This document shows positions 1 to 11,540 of a stretch of DNA of 64,000 nucleotides, piece after piece. The DNA is taken from NCBI GenBank assembly GCA_030704615.1, contig CM060734.1, positions 17,362,001 through 17,426,000 of the forward strand, in the 5' to 3' direction. The first letter of the stretch is position 1; every line of letters starts with the position of its first letter. The position numbers and the translations under genes were made by a program. This DNA is from Takakia lepidozioides. Its lineage: Eukaryota > Streptophyta > Takakiopsida > Takakiales > Takakiaceae. The notes beneath the pieces were generated by a model, which did no database searches, was not told the origin of the DNA, and saw only the letters and a list, made by a program, of their open reading frames with translations.

Positions 1-1327
1 AAAACTTGTGCACCAAGTCTATATCCATGCACAAAATCACTCTCCAATTTTGTTATGTCATGGGAAAGAGGTGGACGCACAACAGGCATTGATATCATCC
101 GGCACAGAGGTATGTCCAGACGCCCTCCAGATACGAGCATGTCCCTTATAACCTCCTGAGAGTTTACCTTCTGGAATGACATGAGTTCTTTCACCTTGTC
201 AAGGTAGTGCACTTCGGATTCATCTGCTTCATCTGTATTCTCTGAGCTTTTTGCGGACTCGTCCCCATCTCCAGATCCTTTCCCCTCTGATCCTGTAGGC
301 TTCGACCTCACAGTTTTCTGCACGATGCCATTCAGTTCTGACTGAGTGATTTGCAAATAGTGAATGGCGGTAACGACCATCACTCTGTCTCAAGGAAACT
401 CACCATGAATGGTGTGAAAGAATTCAGCACAATCTACACAAGCAAAGCTGAGACTGCCGTATTCAAAACAAAAGCGAGAGCGATAGCGAACGGCGTTAAC
501 GACAATCACAAAAGATAACGACCTGCCGGATCGGTGTTGTGTAATGACATACATGTGCAACTGATTGGCGGCAACGACATTCAGTGTAGTTTAGGGCGGA
601 TAGTAAGTGCAGACTCTCTCTTCAAACACATAGGTACATAAATCTCATGAGGAGAATCGAATGGCGTTAACGACGCTCGCAATTCAGTAGTTCCTGCTAA
701 AGAAGGGAAGAGGAAGGACTCCTTGAAAGGCAATCAGACAGACTGTATGATCTGAACACCAGTGAATGACTGTACCGATAGTCACCAACTCATTGTGCTG
801 TAAACCCTTCGCAGAGAAGTAGAAAGCAAATCACCTTTGTGATGGTCGGTAGCGACAATCCATGTCTGGGACATTCCACTCAATCTCTACGCATATCTTC
901 AACAATGAAATGTAAGTTAGATAAAACTTACTGGCACCTTCTTAGGTTTTGAAATTTGATCCCCTTCTGCAGCTTTCCTCTTCCCTCTCACATCTGCTGG
1001 AATTTCTGTCTGCGCTAGGGTTTCTTGACCTTCTCCCGGTTCGGCGTTCCGCGTGCTTCCACCTCCTTCAGTGTCCCTGCGAATCATCTCTGCCTCCACA
1101 GGCTGGCGCACTCTTATCGCCGACTGTGTCACAGCCGTTGCCTCAGTCTCCGTCTGCTCTTGTGAATCAGTCTCCGCGTTCACCTGCTGCCTTGGCCCTG
1201 TGTTCTCCAACAAACGACGCCTCGTCATTTTCTCTCTTGCTCTGCGTCTCTCTCTAAGGGAAGTAAAATAAAGAGACTTTCTTCTCTTTCGTATTCTAGA
1301 AGGAACCCTCTCCAGCTTGACTACCAC
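1..1327 (-). CDS. ParB/sulfiredoxin-like protein gene, copy A (partial, runs off left edge)
   Basis: I read two exons: 932-1327 (132 codons from ATG, phase 0 at a GTAAGT donor) and 1-341 (acceptor ACTCAG), which continues beyond the window. Exon 1 has a basic, NLS-like stretch RKRRKSLYFTSLRERRRARE near residues 13-32, then a Gln/Glu-rich low-complexity region. Exon 2 starts SELNGIVQKT, passes an acidic stretch, and reaches QKVNSQEVIRDML and PLCRMISMPVVRPPL. These match copy B (55612-59821) closely: RKRRKSLYFTS and QKVNSQ are identical, and IPLCR, RPPL and FVHGY are shared. Intron position and phase are the same in both. In copy B the family continues into a WDGNHRL motif like that of ParB/Srx-fold proteins; in copy A that part lies outside the window. 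The gene is divergent from the MULE-like transposase at 2048. I infer a nuclear DNA-binding accessory protein of a transposon; a domesticated host gene is the alternative. Confidence 0.6.
362..860. repeat. Spaced array of imperfect palindromes in the intron of copy A
   Basis: Six related 20-bp units lie at about 362, 488, 563, 659, 764 and 841, 75-126 bp apart. Read on the plus strand, examples are GAATGGCGGTAACGACCATC, GAACGGCGTTAACGACAATC and GATTGGCGGCAACGACATTC. Each is an imperfect inverted repeat around a TAAC/GTTAAC-like core; the unit at 764 is the most diverged. The array fills most of the 590-bp intron 342-931. The centre, CGTYAACG or a close variant, is also that of the much larger array in the matching intron of copy B. 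Confidence 0.6.
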
Positions 1328-2047
1328 TCTCCCTCTAAGCGCGAAAAGTAGAAAAACGCAGTGACTCCCGATTTCTTGCAGGATTGCCTGCGTTCTTGCG
1401 TGTCTCTAGAAGCATCGGATTCCCTCCCGCGTGACCGTTACACATAGTCGTTCCCTTATTAGTGCACATGCCAGCAATTGGTGTACAGCTGTTCGTATTC
1501 AGTTATGGATGTCTGACGTGTGTCGCCCAAAAAAAACGGCGTGTTCTTTATTAGAACGGTTTCAATATTTAAAAATAACAGCGAATCCCAGAAATTTTGG
1601 CGCAGTCTTACACAAATAAATGTAAATGAACGAGAGATTGATGACAAATTGGAATATCATACACGGTCATCCTTGTTAGCCAAACCCCACATTCGTTTCA
1701 CATTTGGAACTTACCAGGTGCGCATGATCATTGGTAGTAGTATATAGATACATTTACTTAATCTGCAATCCCATTCTCAGGTCCTGTGGCATGCTTCCAG
1801 GAAGTCGGCTTTGTTTTTGGGTTTATTGATGAGGTTCTGGTTAACGGTTTTACAGCTGCCGACACTGCACCTAGGGATACTCTGACCACTGGGCCCACAA
1901 GAAAAGTAATTAAAATGGACGGCTGCATATCTAGAAAGAATAACATAATATGCACAGTCGTTATTTGAGCTTCCTCTGCCATATTCTCTGCTCATTCTTC
2001 AACTGTGTTCTGGAAACATCAGTAAACCGATTTACACTAGATCTGCG
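1328..2047. other. Divergent intergenic region between copy A and MULE-like copy 1
   Basis: This 720-bp spacer lies between two head-to-head start codons, so it should hold promoters for both directions. I see no convincing coding sequence, RNA gene or TATA box that I could assign. Similarity to the matching spacer at 54738-55611 is not evident by eye. Confidence 0.4.
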
Positions 2048-4596
2048 ATGACAAGGTACAAACGTACGCGAGGAAGGAAGATGGCTTCCTCTGAAGCGGA
2101 GTTCTTCTCTGACAACAAACCAGTGCCGTTCTCCCAGGAAGTCCTTGACAATGGATTTGCAATTGTTCTGGAACATGTCTTGGCTACCCGTTTTCAGCTG
2201 CAGAATGGCCCCATCTTTTTGGAGAAAGAGGTGTACGATCTTAAAAGGAAGTTGGTGAAATATTCTTTCCAAAACCGTGATGAGACGGCTCATATCAGCC
2301 AGTGGAGAGTGCGTCCTGGTCGATACAGAGTACTTGGAGAGCCTCGGCGAAAGTCCCTTGGGTCATATGTGACGCCTGGGACTGCTACTTCGGTCGTTGA
2401 AGACAAGAGGGAGGTGGTGGTGAAAAAAGAACAGACGTCCTCCACTCCAATCGTTGAGCTTTCGGATTCTTCCGATGATGACATAAGTGAAATTCCAAAT
2501 CCAGTCCTTCCTACTGTGGTTGGAGAAGCTGATGAAGAAGAGATTTGTAGTGTCATTCCAAAATTGCGGGCGATGGGAGGAATGGCTGGATTCAAAAGTG
2601 AGTTGCGGGGAATTGATTGGGAATCTTTGAAGCAGGTGCCTGTGAAGTTCTTGCCGGAGACTTTTGATGGCGATATCCTATTTGAGCTGCCTCCTCCTCC
2701 GCGAGTTGGAGGTGTAACAATCATGATGCATGGAATGGACAAGAAACACGACGGGCACCCGTGGTGCAGAACAAAAACGTCCAATATTCAGAATGATGAC
2801 AAGCTTGTTTTCAGGATGACAGTTTGCAATGGACACCTTAGGTGTGATAATTTGAATTGCAGACACTTTCTTCAGTCTGGGGTTCATAATCAAAGCGAAT
2901 GGGAGGGTCTGGCGGAAAATCCATTTCAGCCTGGGACTGCCCATCCACCGGCAAACACTTTCGTCTGCAAATTCTGCAAACTTGTGCCATCCTGTTTGGC
3001 GCTCTGCGGAGCAAGCGGTTGAGGAGTAGTTTGTGGATATGCCATACTGCTTGGTTAGGTCGGGTAATATGTAGGTCATGTATGATAGGGTGTGTACATT
3101 GGCTAAGTAAGTGTGGCCAGGTGTCACGTTCTTGATGGGTGCCTGAACAGAGTGGGCAGTATGGAGATGGAAAAATACGTGGCTAGAAAATGTGCTTGCG
3201 TTGGTGTCCCATGTACTGGGTGTATCTAAATTTAAGGACTTGACGGATTTGTGCATCTGTAGTGATTTTGGTATTCCAGAAGTGATTTGATAATTTATGG
3301 TGTAGCACATTGGATTGTGTCCACTTTTGAATGTAGACTTTAATATGGCTAATTAGGGAGAGTGTTGAGACAGTATCGAGGTTGATCAAACAGGAGTTCG
3401 GGAGAAACCCATCCGCAACAACATCTGCAATTGCTCTTGGTGCAAGCAAGTCCTTCTTGGAAAGCCATATTTTGAGTGAAGGAGATTCTGTGGGGACTAA
3501 ACTTGACGGTGCAGCATTGGACCTGGTCATGGATCATTTCTCCACTTTAAGTTCACCTAACATTCGGCATCAGATCAATGCATTGAGAATGGGCTCTGGG
3601 ATCAGAGGCTACATAGACAATATTTTGGAATTGAAACGAGTGAGCAAGTACGATTACATCCAGGACAATGTATTCCCAGGTCAAGGTGCCATCAAAGTTT
3701 TTCTTTTCAAAATGTCGACTGTTGGGGAGGGCAGTGGGGTTAGCCTCGTGAAGCGGATGCAGAAGACTGGGGACTTGCAGAACTGTTTTCTTATGTTTGA
3801 TCATGTGAAACGAGTGAAGGATTGGACGACAATGGCTTGTCATGTCTACGATCCAGTGTACCAACGAGTTATGACAATTGCAGTTTGTGACATGCAATCC
3901 GAGGATACGGAATCCCAGAAGCTCATGTGGAATTCCCTGATACGTGTCATGGGCTGCCATGGGCTGCCATCTCCAAATTTTGCAGGTTTCATGGCGGATA
4001 GTGCTCAAGCAAATTTCAATGCTGTTCGTATTGTCTTCGGATCGGGCGACCCAAAAGTGCCTATGCCAGGAAGAGAGCGTACATGTCTATTCCATTGGAC
4101 ACAATCTCTGGAAAAACATACAAAGTCGGACATCAAACCAGAGATGCAGACTCAGCACCGTAAATTGTGCAAAGAGTACAAAGATGCTAGAATAATGAAG
4201 GAGGCGGACACTTTGTTCCAGACAATTCGTGCATGGTTCTGGAGCTGCATCACTTGAGAGTATGAGAGCATTGGAAGATTGGCTGGCGTTTTGGCACTTC
4301 CGATATAGACAGTGGGGAGCAGCCATGACAATGGTACGAGGCTTCTATTTCATGCTTTATTCATACATTTGCTTTCCATATTTTTGACTCATTGCTTTCT
4401 TTATGTTGTTTCCTATGCACTGTTCTGAAGTGTGGTATCCTCTTTGCAGAACATGTCCATTGAGGAAATGGCGGACATGCCATCTTGCAATTTGGCAGAA
4501 ACTGTGCACAACGCATGGTTGCAGCAGTCTGGGAAACGAGGTCGGGATTTGTATGTGGCAACAACAGATGATTTGATACGTGCCTTGCAACAACAA
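2048..4596 (+). pseudogene. MULE-like transposase, copy 1 (broken by a LINE fragment, 3' truncated)
   Basis: The first ORF, 2048-3022, matches copy 2 (51882-54737) from the N-terminus. It has SNI-type sequence DGHPWCRTKTSNI followed by spaced Cys/His, like a FLYWCH/WRKY-GCM1 zinc finger, a common N-terminal domain of Mutator-like transposases. The match stops at about 3007 and resumes near 3355 (ESVETVSRLIKQEF). It then runs through TTMACHVYDPVYQRV, FMADSAQANFNAVR and RTCLFHW, the region I take as the DDE-type core with the MULE-like C..H signature. Near 4230 the frame changes, giving ALEDWLAFWHFRYRQWG. A GT-AG intron spans 4333-4449, and the last exon (MADMPSCNLAETVHNAW) is cut at 4596 by module X. 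A 10-bp tandem duplication (GGGCTGCCAT twice) lies near 3950. Family: MULE-like is my best assignment; it rests on motifs only. Confidence 0.7.
3008..3354 (-). mobile_element. LINE 3'-end fragment inserted in MULE-like copy 1
   Basis: On the minus strand this piece reads as the C-terminus of a non-LTR retrotransposon reverse-transcriptase polyprotein: KFRYTQYMGHQRKHIF, one in-frame TAG, then CPLCSGTHQERDTWPHLLSQC. The last part fits the zf-RVT pattern CPLC..(E)..HLL..C. It interrupts the plus-strand transposase exactly where copy 2 is continuous and replaces about 33 codons, so insertion came with a small deletion. It is antisense to the transposase. No poly(A) tail or target duplication was recognised. 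Confidence 0.65.
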
Positions 4597-5655
4597 TGCA
4601 GCGGCGCTTTTACTCCTCGTTGGGAAGTACTCTATCCCTATTTATCTACATATTACATGCGGCTCTCTTTTTGTATGAGCTATTCTCTGTCTGTGAACAC
4701 TTCTACTTTGATTGCGTTCTGTTGGAGACGATCTGTTGGACGCCATGGCGCAGGGCATACCACAAAACACTCCCTGCCACTCACCTGATGCATCCTCACT
4801 AACACACATCTTTATGTGGTGGTTTTTGGGACGGGCACAGGTGAGGGTCTTCACTTGTGTTGATTTCCTGAAGCTTGCAGTTCCTATTCTTGCAAATGTG
4901 GGTGCTGCTGAGCCTCTTGCCGCTTCAAAACTGCCAGCATACGGATGCAGACCTGCTTCAACTTGGCTCCAATGAGGATCTACTTCTGCTCCTTACCTTG
5001 TTTGTGGTTTCTTGCAACCATATCTACATGGCAGGAGGTAGGGCAGACACGAGAACTCATGGAATACAAATCTACCGATTTATCTACTGTTTTTTTCATG
5101 TTTCAATGCGGGTATAATGTAGCGGTCGGTACCTTGGCTGCACTGAAATTTGGCTCTACAATGAAACCTCTTGGCTGGTTATTAAGACGGACTGTTGTGC
5201 CTTACTAGACAACACACATTCTGCAAGACCTTCATTTCACTTTGATTTCATATGATGGACTGCAAACAGGGGTTTTTGAATTACCTTTCTACCCTGGCAG
5301 AGCTGTTCTTAAGACCCTGGAATACCACTCCAGACTTGTATCTGCTTCAAAAGACTCGGCCTTGTTTTTATTTTATGAATCATGCTTGTGTCTTATGTCT
5401 CGTAAAACAGACATTGTGGTTATTTATAGACTACCAAGCATCACATTGTTGGGCTCTTTTTAGACTACAAACTGTTTTCTAAAGTACCCCAAGTGATCTC
5501 TTGGGACAAAAAATTGGTAAGCTCTATATGGTCTCTTAATATACTCCCTATATTGTGCTTGCTTTGCGTCTCCGCTGGCCTGCAATAGAAATACCGGATC
5601 CAGATGTACCAGTATGGGTTGGCTGGAATATGCTTAAGACATGTATGTCTTAATG
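4597..5655 (+). repeat. Repeat module X, copy 1
   Basis: This module starts GCAGCGGCGCTTTTACTCC and ends near GACATGTATGTCTTAATG. Copies stand at 11894-12957 and 16134-17208, nearly identical. It joins directly to the truncated transposase on its left and to module Y on its right. It holds short ORFs (about 70-90 codons) repeated in every copy, with no family I recognise. It shares GCAGCGGCGC and a GGGACGGGC-CAGGTGAGGG segment with the Z inverted repeats at 47-48 kb and 60-61 kb, so X and Z are related. Confidence 0.75.
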
Positions 5656-7531
5656 TTTTTTATAATAAATGATGGTAAAATTACTATCTCTTGGATTAAA
5701 ATAGGTCACCATTATTCATGTAGTTCATCCAATTTAGATGAAAGAAACAAATGGTAAACCAAGCTTTCTGTACATTAAGTTTCACCATCCTACGATAATA
5801 TCAGCCAAATTTGGATGAAAAAAGATTGGGATGAAAAACCAAATAACCGGCCTCAAAAAGGTTAAGGCCAGATGAAATCCAAAGAGTTATAGATGGAGAG
5901 GGAGAGAGGGAGAGAGAGGGACCCACCGGCCAATCCCCTGGCATGGCAGAACCTTACGGAGTGAGTGTGGTATGCACTCACCCCGTAAGGGAGTGCATAC
6001 CAGACCCCTTCTCATAAGGTTTCCCCTCTTCCATGTAGTTCTATCCTTAGATTATATTATCCAAGGGAGTAGAATCCTACATCCTCTCTTCCTCGGGTCA
6101 TGAATGAAACATTGGCATAAAGTGTATCATAGCGAGACCGGTATAGTATCACGAGAAAAGAACAGAGAGTTCAGTGGTATACTTAGCTCTGGATAGGTAC
6201 AAGTTTCTAGAAAATACCTTTCAGTTTCTCAATAAGTTCTTGCACAGGGAAGAACAGGCTAGGGAAGGAACCTCGTTCAAGGAACCTTGTCAAGATACAG
6301 CAGCAGCTCAGGTCTGTAGTAACATGCCTGTGATATAGACAAAACATCTTCTAGCAACAGATTAGAGTTGGGTATTTTCTTATGGTGCCACAAGGAGCAA
6401 AGCCATATCTAAGAGAAGTATAGAAGCACTTGATCAAAGGACATGGCAGTCACTCAATCATAAGGTATCTGATTCTGATATAAGGCATCGGCTACATGAG
6501 ACTAGCTAACAAAAGTAGTGTGCATTGACCGGATCATGTATAAGGTGTACACATACTCCCGTAAGCTGTCTTGCTCATAATATCGGCATTCAAAAGTCCT
6601 TTAGATGCTCTGTGCTTATTTCAGGTATCATCAAGGATGCCTTACTTTTCATACCCAATCAATCAACCATACTATTGCTGGAGAAGAACATACCTGGCCA
6701 AGGGAGATTCATACCCCAGGGCTTTCAGTTCATCATTCCAGTTTGGAATGTGTTTGTTGCCTATCTGCCAAGGCCCTTCAAAAAATATTGTTAGTACATC
6801 AAAATGAGAAGGTGAAATAGGAAAGGAGAAGGGTAGATGGTGTGTACAAAAACCACTAAGTACACTGATCAGATAAAGAGAGGGAAGATATACATGTCAT
6901 GTCAGGACATGGACAAGACCACTGAGGTCATTGTCATTGAAAGACAATGCAGCCCTTTACAGGGCACCATCTAACAACCCCTTTTTTTTTAACCATCTCA
7001 TTTGAATACCTCGTTACATTTCAGGGTATCTGAAAAAACAGGCTGGGAGGGCGGGATTCCTGGTCATTCATATCATGAAAGCACCGTGGGTTTGATATTC
7101 ATCACCATACTTGTAGATTGTAATCTCATTTCAAAAACCCGGATTGCAGATAAATCTCCAGAGCCAAGCATATAGTACTTAAAATTGAAAGAACCATGAG
7201 GGTCTGAGCAAAGCGATCATCGCTTTGTCGCCTGCCAGAGAGGAATCTGCCTAACCGCCAATGCGCATCCCAAGAGCCAGCCATCACGAGTACCATGTAG
7301 CAGCAGGGGAGCAGATTTACACGGCGCATCATCGAGGATCCCTGAAGCACGAGTTCTGTGCTGTGAAATGTGTCGGCCCGCTTAGGGCACAGCTCCTCGA
7401 TTTGTCATGCAGGGTGGACGAAAAGTCGCATTTTAGCACGAGATGCACTTTGTCAATGGATGACATCCAATAAAAAGGTATCTTTTAGGGTTAGGGTATA
7501 GGCTCAAGTTTTATAACTGCCTGCCATCATT
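5656..7531 (+). repeat. Repeat module Y, copy 1
   Basis: A unit of about 1.87 kb, repeated in tandem with the next one (marker TATAATAAATGATGG at 5662 and 7533). Landmarks in order are: an AT-rich start with TTCATCC and GGATGAAA inverted motifs; a GA-rich tract near 5893-5925; a strong hairpin GGTATGCACTC...GAGTGCATACC near 5971-6003; and a telomere-like TTTTAGGGTTAGGG near the end. ORFs of 70-95 codons recur in all copies but match nothing I know, so I treat the module as non-coding or long decayed. Confidence 0.8.
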
Positions 7532-9409
7532 TATAATAAATGATGGTAAAATTACTATCTCTTGGATTAAAATAGGTCACCATTATTCATGTAGTTCATC
7601 CAATTTAGATGAAAGAAACAAATGGTAAACCAAGCTTTCTGTACATTAAGTTTCATCATCCTACAATAATATCAGCCAAATTTGGATGAAAAAAGATTGG
7701 GATGAAAAACCAAATAACCGGCCTCAAAAAGGTTAAGGCCAGATGAAATCCAAAGAGTTATAGATGGAGAGGGAGAGAGGGAGAGAGAGGGACCCACCGG
7801 CCAATCCCCTGGCATGGCAGAACCTTACGGAGTGAGTGTGGTATGCACTCACCCCGTAAGGGAGTGCATACCAGACCCCTTCTCATAAGGTTTCCCCTCT
7901 TCCATGTAGTTCTATCCTTAGATTATATTATCCAAGGGAGTAGAATCCTACATCCTCTCTTCCTCGGGTCATGAATGAAACATTGGCATAAAGTGTATCA
8001 TAGCAAGACCGGTATAGTATCACGAGAAAAGAACAGAGAGTTCAGTGGTATACTTAGCTCTGGATAGGTACAAGTTTCTAGAAAATACCTTTCAGTTTCT
8101 CAATAAGTTCTTGCACAGGGAAGAACAGGCTAGGGAAGGAACCTCGTTCAAGGAACCTTGTCAAGATACAGCAGCAGCTCAGGTCTGTAGTAACATGCCT
8201 GTGATATAGACAAAACATCTTCTAGCAACAGATTAGAGTTGGGTATTTTCTTATGGTGCCACAAGGAGCAAAGCCATATCTAAGAGAAGTATAGAAGCAC
8301 TTGATCAAAGGACATGGCAGTCACTCAATCATAAGGTATCTGATTCTGATATAAGGCATCGGCTACATGAGACTAGCTAACAAAAGTAGTGTGCATTGAC
8401 CGGATCATGTATAAGGTGTACACATACTCCCGTAAGCTGTCTTACCAGGGCTTAGCTCATAATATCGGCATTCAAAAGTCCTTTAGATGCTCTGTGCTTA
8501 TTTCAGGTATCATCAAGGATGCCTTACTTCTCATACCCAATCAATCAACCATACTATTGCTGGAGAAGAACATACCTGGCCAAGGGAGATTCATACCCCA
8601 GGGCTTTCAGTTCATCATTCCAGTTTGGAATGTGTTTGTTGCCTATCTGCCAAGGCCCTTCAAAAAATATTGTTAGTACATCAAAATGAGAAGGCGAAAC
8701 AGGAAAGGAGAAGGGTAGATGGTGTGTACAAAAACCACTAAGTACACTGATCAGATAAAGAGAGGGAAGATATACATGTCATGTCAGGACATGGACAAGA
8801 CCACTGAGGTCATTGTCATTGAAAGACAATGCAGCCCTTTACAGGGCACCATCTAACAACCCCTTTTTTTTTAACCATCTCATTTGAATACCTCGTTACA
8901 TTTCAGGGTATCTGAAAAAACAGGTTGGGAGGGCGGGATTCCTGGTCATTCATATCATGAAAGCACCGTGGGTTTGATATTCATCACCATACTTGTAGAT
9001 TGTAATCTCATTTCAAAAACCCGGATTGCAGATAAATCTCCAGAGCCAAGCATATAGTACTTAAAATTGAAAGAACCATGAGGGTCTGAGCAAAGCGATC
9101 ATCGCTTTGTCGCCTGCCAGAGAGGAATCTGCCTAACCGCCAATGCGCATCCCAAGAGCCAGCCATCACGAGTACCATGTAGCAGCAGGGGAGCAGATTT
9201 ACACGGCGCATCATCGAGGATCCCTGAAGCACGAGTTCTGTGCTGTGAAATGTGTCGGCCCGCTTAGGGCACAGCTCCTCGATTTGTCATGCAGGGTGGA
9301 CGAAAAGTCGCATTTTAGCACGAGATGCACTTTGTCAATGGATGACATCCAATAAAAAGGTATCTTTTAGGGTTAGGGTATAGGCTCAAGTTTTATAACT
9401 GCCATCATT
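7532..9409 (+). repeat. Repeat module Y, copy 2 (tandem)
   Basis: Almost identical to copy 1 over its full length; period 1871-1878 bp. It includes the hairpin near 7837-7870 and TTTTAGGGTTAGGG near 9365. Confidence 0.8.
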
Positions 9410-9512
9410 TATAATAAATGATGGTAAAATTACTATCTCTTGGATTAAAATAGGACACCATTATTCATGTAGTTCATCCAATTTAGATGAACGAAACAAA
9501 TGGTAAACTTGA
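9410..9512 (+). repeat. Truncated module Y start and palindrome centre
   Basis: About 100 bp of the Y start, more diverged than other copies (for example AGGACACC for AGGTCACC, GAACGAAAC for GAAAGAAAC). It ends at about 9512, where the sequence turns into the inverted orientation. This is the centre of the first large inverted duplication. Confidence 0.7.
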
Positions 9513-11540
9513 TCGAAATTTGGCTGATATTATTGTAGGATGATGAAACTTAATGTACAGAAAGCTTGGTTTACCATTTGTTTCTTTCATCTAAATTGGA
9601 TGAACTACATGAATAATGGTGACCTATTTTAATCCAAGAGATAGTAATTTTACCATCATTTATTATAAATGATGGCAGTTATAAAACTTGAGCCTATACC
9701 CTAACCCTAAAAGATACCTTTTTATTGGATGTCATCCATTGACAAAGTGCATCTCGTGCTAAAATGCGACTTTTCGTCCACCCTGCATGACAAATCGAGG
9801 AGCTGTGCCCTAAGCGGGCCGACACATTTCACAGCACAGAACTCGTGCTTCAGGGATCCTCGATGATGCGCCGTGTAAATCTGCTCCCCTGCTGCTACAT
9901 GGTACTCGTGATGGCTGGCTCTTGGGATGCGCATTGGCGGTTAGGCAGATTCCTCTCTGGCAGGCGACAAAGCGATGATCGCTTTGCTCAGACCCTCATG
10001 GTTCTTTCAATTTTAAGTACTATATGCTTGGCTCTGGAGATTTATCTGCAATCCGGGTTTTTGAAATGAGATTACAATCTACAAGTATGGTGATGAATAT
10101 CAAACCCACGGTGCTTTCATGATATGAATGACCAGGAATCCCGCCCTCCCAACCTGTTTTTTCAGATACCCTGAAATGTAACGAGGTATTCAAATGAGAT
10201 GGTTAAAAAAAAAGGGGTTGTTAGATGGTGCCCTGTAAAGGGCTGCATTGTCTTTCAATGACAATGACCTCAGTGGTCTTGTCCATGTCCTGACATGACA
10301 TGTATATCTTCCCTCTCTTTATCTGATCAGTGTACTTAGTGGTTTTTGTACACACCATCTACCCTTCTCCTTTCCTGTTTCGCCTTCTCATTTTGACGTA
10401 CTAACAATATTTTTTGAAGGGCCTTGGCAGATAGGCAACAAACACATTCCAAACTGGAACGATGAACTGAAAGCCCTGGGGTATGAATCTCCCTTGGCCA
10501 GGTATGTTCTTCTCCAGCAATAGTATGGTTGATTGATTGGGTATGAGAAGTAAGGCATCCTTGATGATACCTGAAATAAGCACAGAGCATCTAAAGGACT
10601 TTTGAATGCCGATATTATGAGCTAAGCCCTGGTAAGACAGCTTACGGGAGTATGTGTACACCTTATACATAATCCGGTCAATGCACACTACTTTTGTTAG
10701 CTAGTCTCATGTAGCCGACGCCTTATATCAGAATCAGATACCTTATGATCGAGTGACTGCCATGTCCTTTGATCAAGTGCTTCTATACTTCTCTTAGATA
10801 TGGCTTTGCTCCTTGTGGCACCATAAGAAAATACCCAACTCTAATCTGTTGCTAGAAGATGTTTTGTCTATATCACAGGCATGTTACTACAGACCTGAGC
10901 TGCTGCTGTATCTTGACAAGGTTCCTTGAACGAGGTTCCTTCCCTAGCCTGTTCTTCCGTGTGCAAGAACTTATCGAGAAACTGAAAGGTATTTTCTAAA
11001 AACTTGTACCTATCCAGAGCTAAGTATACCACTGAACTCTCTGTTCTTTTCTCGTGATACTATACCGGTCTTGCTATGATACACTTTATGCCAATGTTTC
11101 ATTCATGACCCGAGGAAGAGAGGATGTAGGATTCTACTCCCTTGGATAATATAATCTAAGGATAGAACTACATGGAAGAGGGGAAACCTTATGAGAAGGG
11201 GTCTGGTATGCACTCCCTTACGGGGTGAGTGCATACCACACTCACTCCGTAAGGTTCTGCCATGCCAGGGGATTGGCCGGTGGGTCCCTCTCTCTCCCTC
11301 TCTCCCTCTCCCTCTATAACTCTTTGGATTTCATCTGGCCTTAACCTTTTTGAGGCCGGTTATTTGGTTTTTCATCCCAATCTTTTTTCATCCAAATTTG
11401 GCTGATATTATTGTAGGATGATGAAACTTAATGTACAGAAAGCTTGGTTTACCATTTGTTTCTTTCATCTAAACTGGATGAACTACATGAATAATGGTGA
11501 CCTATTTTAATCCAAGAGATAGTAATTTTACCATCATTTA
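9513..11540 (-). repeat. Repeat module Y, copy 3 (inverted)
   Basis: Reverse-complement copy of Y preceded by about 145 bp of inverted Y start. It mirrors 7532-9409 with a few per cent differences, so the two arms form a potential hairpin of several kilobases. Confidence 0.8.

Noticed and set aside
949-1257. Plus-strand ORF of 102 codons
   Set aside because: It is the antisense shadow of exon 1 of ParB-like copy A, which is supported by paralogy and splice phase.
4210-4260. Programmed frameshift in the MULE-like transposase
   Set aside because: Both copies change frame near the same place, but in opposite directions (+1 in copy 1, -1 in copy 2), with no shared slippery motif, so independent decay is simpler.
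7481-7496. Interstitial telomere repeat
   Set aside because: Only two plant-type units (TTTTAGGGTTAGGG) occur, always at the same position in module Y. It is part of the module, not a telomere relic.
8389-8676. Conserved 95-codon ORF present in Y modules
   Set aside because: It recurs only because the module is duplicated; copies are nearly identical at DNA level and the product resembles no protein. Overlapping frames are equally open.
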